This document shows, piece by piece, positions 7,325-11,756 of a stretch of 11,756 nt of DNA; the first letter of the stretch is position 1; the number at the start of each line of letters is the position of its first letter. The notes below the pieces were generated by a model that saw only the letters and a program-made list of their open reading frames with translations, had not been told where the DNA came from and did not search any database. Location: NCBI GenBank assembly GCA_017452305.1, contig JAFTMQ010000063.1, positions 1 through 11,756 of the forward strand. The letters run 5' to 3'. Origin of the DNA: Clostridia bacterium. GTDB lineage: Bacteria; Bacillota; Clostridia; Christensenellales; Borkfalkiaceae. The translations under genes were made by a program, and so were the position numbers.

Positions 7325-7687
7325 TTACTTTTGGAACTGTAAAATAACGAATAGCACGATAAACACGGCTATGCACACGGCGGCGACGATCAAGCGGATT
7401 TTATTGCGCTTTTTTTCGTCCATAGGAATATACATTTTATATCCGCAGGTGGGGCATTTTCCATTCTCCTCCAAAAGCGTTCTGCAACGGGGGCAATGAT
7501 AGCGGTTTTTATTTTTATCCGTTTTCGGCGTAGGCGAAGCTTTGGGCGCGCTTTCGCCACTCTCGCCGCTTGCTTGCGACGCATTTTGCACGTTCTCACT
7601 TTCCGCTTTTTCCTGCAAAGCCTCCTCCATTTCCGCGATGATACGGCGTTCCTCTTCGCGTTTTTCCTCTCTCGTTTTCTTGCTCAT
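7325..7687 (-). CDS. Small zinc-ribbon protein with C-terminal membrane helix, function unknown
   Basis: 120 residues, not recognised as a named family. Residues 1-33 are a strongly charged, probably helical stretch (MSKKTREEKREEERR). Residues 34-60 are a low-complexity linker rich in Ser, Ala and Pro. A zinc ribbon follows with CPRC (Cys65, Cys68) and CPTC (Cys78, Cys81). A single hydrophobic helix (about 97-117) runs nearly to the end. This layout suggests a tail-anchored protein with its zinc ribbon in the cytoplasm. AGAGG before the ATG supports the start. It begins 18 bases after the cardiolipin synthase stop and ends just before the operon terminator, so the two are almost surely co-transcribed. 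A link to membrane lipid work is only guilt by association. It could be a regulator or an assembly factor. Confidence 0.85.
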   Translation of the reverse strand: MSKKTREEKREEERRIIAEMEEALQEKAESENVQNASQASGESGESAPKASPTPKTDKNKNRYHCPRCRTLLEENGKCPTCGYKMYIPMDEKKRNKIRLIVAAVCIAVFIVLFVILQFQK

Positions 7688-7705
7688 ATTTACCTCTATT
7701 TCGGT

Positions 7706-9307
7706 TTATAACAACGTTTCAAATACGCGGAATACGGCGTCGATCAACCGTCCAAACACCTTCCGCTTGGTGTTTTCAGGGGTGCATTCCTTGGATACGG
7801 CAAAGGTGGCTTCGTAGTCCCGCTTCAAATCCTGCACTGCTTGACAATTTGAAAAACAAACGGCGTTTTCAAAGTGGAAATATAGGCTGCGGTAATCGAA
7901 GTTAATCGTCCCCACCACCGCCGTTTCCTCATCGCAAAGCACGCTTTTTGCGTGGATAAAGCCGGGCGAGTATTCGTAAATCTTCACGCCCGCTTTCATC
8001 AAAATACCGTAATTGGCGCGCGTCATCCGAAAGACAAGCTTTTTATCGGGCACGAATGGCGTGACGATACGCACGTCCACTCCACGAAGGGCGGCTTGGC
8101 AAAGCGCGGTGCGCATTCCGTCGTCTAAAATCAAATACGGCGTAAAAATATACAAGGATTTTTGGGCGCGTTGAATGGCGTCTATATACACCGTTTCGCC
8201 CACGCGAATATCGTCCAAGGGCGAATCATCATAAGGTTGAACGCGTACCTGCCCCCCACATTTATCCTTTTTGAAAGGTAAAAGATAGTCTTTTACGTCC
8301 TCTTTATCCTTGCGAAAGGCGTTCCACATATAAAAGAACATTTGCGTAAAAGAGCTTACCGCGTCCCCCGTAATTTGCAAGGCGGAATCCTTCCAATACC
8401 CAAAACGGCACTCCTCGTTGATATATTCGTCCGCGAGGTTGATACCGCCCGTAAAGGCAGTTTTTCCGTCGATAACGAGAATTTTCCGATGGTCGCGGTT
8501 GTTCATACGCAACGCGAAAATGGGCACGACGCTGTTGAATTTCATACAGCGAATATTTTCATGCAAGCCCTCTAAATACCGCTCGTATTTGGGCGGTAAG
8601 GACATCATACAGCCAAAATCGTCGTAAATGATGCGGATTTGCACCCCTTGCTCGGCTTTTTCAAGCAAAATTTGCAAAATTTCCGTCCACATTTTACCGT
8701 GCTTGATGATGAAATATTCAAGCAGGATAAATGTTTCCGCACGTTTAAGCTCCGAAAGTATATGCGGAAAAGCGGCTTCGCCGCTCTCGTAATAGGTAAC
8801 TTCCCCCTCTCGGAAAAGCGGATAGCCCGCCTGCTTTTCAAGGAAGTAGGAAAGCCCTTCCTCGCGCGTTGTCGGCGCAGGAATCTCTCTTTCCCCGTAA
8901 AATTCCGTTACCGATTGACAAACCTCGGCTTTCGCGCTTGCAAGTTTTTTCCGCAGCTTTTTGGTCGGGCGCGCGTCGCCGTGCAAAAGATAGAAGGGCA
9001 CGCCAAGCACGGGCGCGATTAAGAGAATGATAATCCAATTGATTTTTAGGGACGGGCGCTCGTTTTTGTTGATAATATGCAACACGAAAATTAAGGAAAG
9101 CACCCAAAGCAAAAGCTGTAAAATAGAGCCGATAGGCGATTGATAAACGACGGAAATCCAAATGCCGACCTGCACCGCCACCTGTGCCAACACAAGCAAT
9201 AAAAAGAGAATAAAGCGATTGTATAAAATCACTTTATAGCTTCTATCGTTCGCCACCGTGCGCTCGATTTTTCTTTTTTTACGTCCGCTTAATTTCTTTC
9301 CGCCCAT
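7706..9307 (-). CDS. cls: Cardiolipin synthase (phospholipase D family)
   Basis: Membrane enzyme that joins two phosphatidylglycerol molecules to make cardiolipin and glycerol. Counting from the ATG at 9307 it has 533 residues. Three hydrophobic segments lie near the N-terminus (about 28-52, 58-80 and 89-108). Two phospholipase D HKD motifs follow: HRKILVID (His273, Lys275, Asp280) with TGGINLADEY after it, and HAKSVLCD (His452, Lys454, Asp459) with GTINFDYRS after it. The two-HKD, N-terminal-membrane layout is that of bacterial Cls; the length is slightly above the usual 480-510 because of a basic N-terminal stretch (GGKKLSGRKKRKIE). The frame also offers a TTG two codons upstream at 9313. 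Neither start has a clear Shine-Dalgarno sequence although a strong promoter sits 36 bases upstream, so the exact start is uncertain. It is the first gene of an operon with the small zinc-ribbon gene. Confidence 0.93.
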   Translation of the reverse strand: MGGKKLSGRKKRKIERTVANDRSYKVILYNRFILFLLLVLAQVAVQVGIWISVVYQSPIGSILQLLLWVLSLIFVLHIINKNERPSLKINWIIILLIAPVLGVPFYLLHGDARPTKKLRKKLASAKAEVCQSVTEFYGEREIPAPTTREEGLSYFLEKQAGYPLFREGEVTYYESGEAAFPHILSELKRAETFILLEYFIIKHGKMWTEILQILLEKAEQGVQIRIIYDDFGCMMSLPPKYERYLEGLHENIRCMKFNSVVPIFALRMNNRDHRKILVIDGKTAFTGGINLADEYINEECRFGYWKDSALQITGDAVSSFTQMFFYMWNAFRKDKEDVKDYLLPFKKDKCGGQVRVQPYDDSPLDDIRVGETVYIDAIQRAQKSLYIFTPYLILDDGMRTALCQAALRGVDVRIVTPFVPDKKLVFRMTRANYGILMKAGVKIYEYSPGFIHAKSVLCDEETAVVGTINFDYRSLYFHFENAVCFSNCQAVQDLKRDYEATFAVSKECTPENTKRKVFGRLIDAVFRVFETLL

Positions 9308-9342
9308 ATACAATATATATTATGCGCGAAGCTTACGAGATT

Positions 9343-9371
9343 ATTGTAACAAATTTTTCCCCTTTTGTCAA
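9343..9371 (-). promoter_or_regulatory. Sigma-A promoter of the cls operon
   Basis: On the minus strand TTGACA (9366-9371), a 17-base spacer and TACAAT (9343-9348). The -35 is perfect and the -10 matches five of six. Transcription should start near 9336, leaving a leader of about 28 bases to the ATG at 9307 with no visible ribosome binding site. Confidence 0.78.
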
Positions 9372-9420
9372 CCTCGTAGCTACCCGCGCGATCCTTACTT
9401 TTTTTCCATTTTACCACCCG

Positions 9421-9486
9421 TTTGTTAAAGACTTTATAACACTTTGTTAAAAGTTTATGAAAAGTTTGTTTTTCAAAGGAAAACCT
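9421..9486. repeat. Three TTTGTT-led units at exact 22-base spacing
   Basis: TTTGTT begins at 9421, 9443 and 9465. The first two units share TTTGTTAAA and, with a one-base shift, TTTAT followed by A-rich sequence; the third keeps only TTTGTT and a nearby CAAAG. The 22-base step is about two helical turns, so identical faces would be presented. The repeat lies about 50 bases upstream of both divergent promoters. It may be a regulator-binding array or merely degenerate AT-rich sequence. Confidence 0.35.
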
Positions 9487-9533
9487 GCCGAAAAATATTT
9501 TAAAAATTTTTTCAATTTTTTTTAGAAAATCTA

Positions 9534-9562
9534 TTGACAAACGTTAAAAAATATATTATACT
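9534..9562 (+). promoter_or_regulatory. Sigma-A promoter of rubrerythrin
   Basis: TTGACA (9534-9539), 17-base spacer, TATACT (9557-9562). A TATAAT directly after it (9562-9567) is 22 bases from the -35 and less likely to be used. Long A and T runs immediately upstream (about 9491-9530) could serve as an UP element for strong transcription. The expected start is near 9569, giving a leader of about 45 bases. Confidence 0.78.
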
Positions 9563-9567
9563 ATAAT
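9555..9567. promoter_or_regulatory. Palindrome over the rubrerythrin -10 box
   Basis: ATTATA-C-TATAAT is a perfect six-base inverted repeat around one base, covering the -10 box. Rubrerythrin genes in clostridia are known PerR targets, and the base content resembles Fur/PerR sites. However, the half-sites point the opposite way from the usual PerR order (TTATAAT-N-ATTATAA), so I do not name the regulator. Confidence 0.35.
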
Positions 9568-9583
9568 CACTTAATAAAACTAA

Positions 9584-9597
9584 GTCCTAATAAGGAC
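9584..9597. promoter_or_regulatory. Leader palindrome GTCCT-AATA-AGGAC before rubrerythrin
   Basis: Five-base perfect arms around AATA, in the transcribed leader 15 to 28 bases after the expected start and just before the GAGGT ribosome site (9606-9610). As RNA it would form a short tetraloop hairpin that could protect the 5' end; as DNA it could be an operator. Its role is not decided by sequence. Confidence 0.4.
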
Positions 9598-9615
9598 AAA
9601 TAAATGAGGTAAAAT

Positions 9616-10254
9616 ATGAAATTTGTATGTAAAGTTTGTAAGCACGTAGTTGAAGCAGATAAGGCACCCGAAGTTTGCCCCGTTTGCCATCAAGCAAATG
9701 CATTTGAAGCTACCCCTGTATTGAAGGGCTCGAAGACGGAAGCGAATTTGCAAACCGCTTTCGCAGGCGAATCCCAAGCAAGAAATAAGTACACCTACTA
9801 TGCAAGCAAGGCAAAGAAGGAAGGCTTTGTACAAATCGCGGCGATTTTTGAAGAAACGGCGAAGAACGAACAAGAACACGCGAAGATTTGGTTCAAGCTC
9901 CTCCACGGCGGCGCAGTTCCCTCCACGGAAGAAAATCTTTTGGACGCTGCTCTTGGCGAAAACTATGAATGGACGGATATGTACGCAGAATTTGCAAAGA
10001 CGGCGCGCGAAGAAGGCTTTGAGGATATCGCAAAATTGTTTGACGGCGTAGCGGCTATCGAAAAAGAACACGAAGACAGATACAGAAAGCTCCTTGCGAA
10101 CGTTAAGGGCAAGCTCGTATTCTCGAAGGAAGGCGACGCCGTATGGCAATGCTCCAACTGCGGCCATATCGTAGTGGGCAAGGACGCTCCCGACGTATGC
10201 CCCATCTGTGCGCATCCCCAAGCTTACTTCCAAGTAAGAGCAGAAAACTATTAA
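9616..10254 (+). CDS. rbr: Rubrerythrin with rubredoxin-like domains at both ends
   Basis: Cytoplasmic non-haem iron peroxidase that reduces hydrogen peroxide to water in anaerobes. 212 residues, against about 191 for classical rubrerythrin. The core diiron four-helix domain (about 37-165) carries the expected ligands: Glu52 (GESQAR), Glu85 and His88 (NEQEH), Glu115 and Glu118 (GENYEW), and Glu149 and His152 (EKEH). The C-terminal rubredoxin domain has Cys179, Cys182, Cys195 and Cys198 (CSNC, CPIC). In addition, the first 30 residues form another CxxC-x12-CxxC iron or zinc site (Cys5, Cys8, Cys21, Cys24) with the same spacing and the similar phrase APEVCPVC. It thus combines the classical layout with that of reverse rubrerythrin. 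GAGGT six bases before the ATG and a strong promoter support the start. It is monocistronic, ends at a convergent hairpin, and is the only plus-strand gene here. Confidence 0.95.
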   Translation: MKFVCKVCKHVVEADKAPEVCPVCHQANAFEATPVLKGSKTEANLQTAFAGESQARNKYTYYASKAKKEGFVQIAAIFEETAKNEQEHAKIWFKLLHGGAVPSTEENLLDAALGENYEWTDMYAEFAKTAREEGFEDIAKLFDGVAAIEKEHEDRYRKLLANVKGKLVFSKEGDAVWQCSNCGHIVVGKDAPDVCPICAHPQAYFQVRAENY

Positions 10255-10287
10255 TTTGCTTACTCCAAACCTTTAATCCTTTATAAA

Positions 10288-10320
10288 AACACCCCTGCGT
10301 CGCTTTGACGCAGGGGTGTT
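10288..10320 (-). terminator. Convergent terminator hairpin between rubrerythrin and thioredoxin
   Basis: A perfect 14-pair stem (arms AACACCCCTGCGTC and GACGCAGGGGTGTT, 10288-10301 and 10307-10320) with a GCTTT loop. On the minus strand the stem runs into a TTTTT tract, a full terminator for thioredoxin. On the plus strand the stem is followed by CCCGTTATTT, so it would stop rubrerythrin transcripts less cleanly. Confidence 0.88.
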
Positions 10321-10351
10321 CCCGTTATTTGCTATTCAAATATTACGGAAA

Positions 10352-10675
10352 TTAAAGATTTTTTTCGATAAATTCCGTCAAAACCGCTTCGGGCGCAAAG
10401 CCGAGGTGATTATCCACGGGCGCACCGTTTTTGAACGCAATTACGTTGGGGATAGACGAGATGCCGTACTTTCTCGCCGCCGCTTCGCAGTCGTCGCCGT
10501 CCACGTCCACCTTTACAAATACCGCCTTGCCGTCATATTTTTCGGAAAGCTCCTCAAAGATAGGGCCAAGCATACTGCAAGGGACGCACCAAGTCGCCCA
10601 AAAATCGCAAAATACGGGCATTTTACTCGATGCGATAAGCTCTTCTAATTGCGCTGCATTTACGTGTTGAATCAT
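10352..10675 (-). CDS. trxA: Thioredoxin with a CVPC active site
   Basis: 107-residue thioredoxin, the usual size, reducing protein disulfides in the cytoplasm with electrons from thioredoxin reductase. The active-site loop is WATWCVPC (Cys30, Cys33), where classical thioredoxins have WCGPC. The buried Asp24, cis-Pro76 (SSIPNVIAFKNG) and the closing Gly92 of the fold are in place. Two extra cysteines, Cys23 and Cys63, are present. The start is certain: AAAGGAGG lies eight bases before the ATG. It follows hisS on the same strand after 72 bases. No clear promoter is visible in that gap, so read-through from hisS is likely, though a hairpin lies between them. Val for Gly in the active site should shift redox potential and partner choice. 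A thioredoxin-like protein with a dedicated partner is the alternative. Confidence 0.93.
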   Translation of the reverse strand: MIQHVNAAQLEELIASSKMPVFCDFWATWCVPCSMLGPIFEELSEKYDGKAVFVKVDVDGDDCEAAARKYGISSIPNVIAFKNGAPVDNHLGFAPEAVLTEFIEKNL

Positions 10676-10713
10676 ATTATTTTCCTCCTTTACGGTTTAA
10701 TTTTTATTTATCT

Positions 10714-10744
10714 CCTCGCTTTTTGCGAGGTCTCTTTTTATTTT
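10714..10744 (+). terminator. Plus-facing terminator-like hairpin in the hisS-trx gap
   Basis: CCTCGC (10714-10719), loop TTTTT, GCGAGG (10725-10730), then TCTCTTTTTATTTT. The T tract is on the plus strand, yet no plus-strand gene ends here; hisS and thioredoxin both run on the minus strand, where the stem is followed by A-rich sequence. It may stop antisense transcripts that escape the rubrerythrin terminator, or act as an intercistronic stem in the hisS-trx message. Confidence 0.55.
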
Positions 10745-10747
10745 GCT

Positions 10748-11756
10748 TTACTTGTTCGCGAAATATTCGATTGCGCTTGCAAACGGAACGGGCTCGCTCG
10801 TGCCGTCGGACATATTTTTGACGTTCATCACGCCGTCCGCAAGCTCGTTACCGCCGATTACCGCCACGTACTTCGCGCCAAGCTTGTCCGCATACTTAAA
10901 TTGCGCCTTTACCGAGCGTTCCATGTGGTCGATTTCCACAAGCACGCCGTTTTTACGAAGCGCGATGGCAAGCTCGAACGCCTTTTTGCGGCATTCCGCG
11001 TCCATACCTAAAATATACACGGTGGGCTTGGGCGGTTCGGGAATGACCACGCCGCTCTGTCCCATCACCATAAGTAAACGCTCGATACCTGCCCCAAACC
11101 CAACTGCGGGCATAGGATTTCCGCCAAGGCTTTGAATTAAGCCGTCGTATCTGCCGCCGCCGCAAACGGTGCCCTGCGCACCGATAGAGGTGGAAACGAA
11201 CTCGAACACGCTACGCGTGTAATAGTCCAAGCCGCGCACGATACGGGGATTGATTTCGTAGCCCACACCCGCCAAGGAAAGGCAAGTTTTAAACTCCTCG
11301 AAGTGCGTTTTGCATTCGTCGCAGAGGTAGTCCAAAATGGACGGCGCGCCTACGTTGATTTTTTTGCAATCCTCTTCCTTGCAGTCCAAAAGGCGCAAGG
11401 GATTTTTTTCGTAACGGTTTTTGCAATCGTAGCAAAGCTCGTCAAGGTGCGCCGCAAAATAGTCTTTGAGCGCCTTGTTGTACGCCGCGCGGCAGGTGGG
11501 ACAACCGATAGAGTTGATGTACAGCTTGACGTTCAAGCCGAGCTTTTTGAGCAAGGTATCCGCCAAAATTACCGCTTCCGCGTCCGTTTGCGCGCCCTTT
11601 GCGCCGAAAATTTCCACGCCAAATTGGTGGAATTCGCGAAGTCTGCCTGCTTGGGGGCGTTCGTAACGGAATGCGGGTGTGATGTAGTACATTTTTGCGG
11701 GCAGTACGCCGCTGCTAAGTCCGTTTTCGATAAACGCGCGCACCGCGCCCGCCGTC
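10748..11756 (-). CDS. hisS: Histidyl-tRNA synthetase (5' end cut by window)
   Basis: Class II synthetase that charges tRNA-His. The last 335 residues are visible; the N-terminal part with motif 1 lies beyond the right edge. The frame is open to the edge and reads TAGAVRAFIE, the conserved sequence before motif 2, so the GTG inside it at 11743 is an ordinary Val and not the start. Motif 2 is FRYERPQAGRLREFHQFGVE. The histidine-specific motifs are RGLDYYTRSVFE and CGGGRYDGL, and motif 3 is VGFGAGIERLL. A cysteine-rich insertion domain (CPTC, CYDC, LCDEC) lies between motif 2 and the histidine motifs, as in other Bacillota enzymes. The C-terminal anticodon-binding domain starts near TVYILGMD and ends at YFANK. 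Thioredoxin, not aspS (a common neighbour in Bacillota), follows it. Confidence 0.97.
   Translation of the reverse strand, partial: TAGAVRAFIENGLSSGVLPAKMYYITPAFRYERPQAGRLREFHQFGVEIFGAKGAQTDAEAVILADTLLKKLGLNVKLYINSIGCPTCRAAYNKALKDYFAAHLDELCYDCKNRYEKNPLRLLDCKEEDCKKINVGAPSILDYLCDECKTHFEEFKTCLSLAGVGYEINPRIVRGLDYYTRSVFEFVSTSIGAQGTVCGGGRYDGLIQSLGGNPMPAVGFGAGIERLLMVMGQSGVVIPEPPKPTVYILGMDAECRKKAFELAIALRKNGVLVEIDHMERSVKAQFKYADKLGAKYVAVIGGNELADGVMNVKNMSDGTSEPVPFASAIEYFANK

Larger units (their letters stand above)
9308..9615. other. Divergent AT-rich regulatory gap between cls and rubrerythrin
   Basis: About 308 bases without a credible gene. In order it holds the cls promoter (minus strand), a 22-base-spaced T-rich repeat, a run of A and T tracts at about 9491-9530 that could act as an UP element and bend DNA, and the rubrerythrin promoter with two small palindromes (plus strand). 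An 83-codon minus-strand frame covering much of it has low-complexity Lys/Phe content and runs into cls, so I do not call it. Confidence 0.7.

Noticed and set aside
9289..9540. 83-codon minus-strand frame in the gap upstream of cls
   Set aside because: AT-driven Lys/Phe composition, no ribosome site, it crosses the cls promoter and overlaps the cls start in another frame.
9555..9567. PerR box at the rubrerythrin promoter
   Set aside because: The half-sites are in the opposite order to the known PerR consensus, so I report only a palindrome and do not name the regulator.
9604..9612. Two-codon frame ATG AGG TAA overlapping the rubrerythrin ribosome site
   Set aside because: It lacks its own ribosome site, and such minimal frames arise easily where GAGGTAA follows AT.
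9580..10233. 217-codon minus-strand open frame opposite rubrerythrin
   Set aside because: It lies entirely over a certain gene, its protein is Cys/Phe-rich without a domain, and coding constraint in rubrerythrin explains the lack of stops.
11741..11743. GTG as the start of hisS
   Set aside because: The frame continues to the window edge with the conserved TAGAVRAFIE sequence, so the gene is simply cut by the edge.

Overview
The window looks like an ordinary chromosomal stretch from a low-oxygen Gram-positive bacterium, most likely an anaerobic member of the Clostridia (Bacillota). The grounds are strong AGGAGG-type ribosome binding sites, TTGACA/TATAAT promoters with 17-base spacers, a heterodimeric ABC exporter whose linker resembles Clostridia homologues, a YhaO/YhaN-type nuclease-ATPase pair and a rubrerythrin. 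Coding DNA is of roughly balanced base composition, while gaps are very AT-rich. The genus cannot be named from sequence alone.

Layout by coordinate. (1) 1-3697: a two-gene exporter operon on the minus strand, the second gene cut by the left edge, with a complete promoter carrying a palindrome over its -10 and start region. (2) 3773-7145: a two-gene minus-strand operon encoding an SbcD-like metallophosphoesterase and an SMC/Rad50-like ATPase with a membrane hairpin in its coiled coil. The genes overlap by four bases and have their own palindrome-bearing promoter. (3) 7205-9371: a minus-strand operon of a cardiolipin synthase-type phospholipase D protein followed by a small zinc-ribbon membrane protein, closed by a good intrinsic terminator. 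(4) 9308-9615: a divergent AT-rich regulatory gap with back-to-back promoters, a 22-base-spaced repeat and an AT-rich tract. (5) 9616-10254: the only plus-strand gene, a rubrerythrin with a rubredoxin-like domain at both ends. (6) 10288-11756: a convergent terminator, then thioredoxin and the 3' three quarters of histidyl-tRNA synthetase, both on the minus strand.

How the genes work together: the two exporter halves should form one pump with one catalytic and one degenerate ATP site. The nuclease and ATPase should form an Mre11/Rad50-like complex, here apparently tethered to the membrane. Rubrerythrin (peroxide removal) and thioredoxin (disulfide reduction) are both redox-defence proteins but are convergently transcribed and need not be co-regulated. 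I saw no tRNA or rRNA gene, CRISPR array, insertion sequence, prophage or attachment site. I did not find a clearly novel multi-gene system. The most useful leads are the membrane-hairpin Rad50-like protein, the double-rubredoxin rubrerythrin and the palindrome-decorated promoters.
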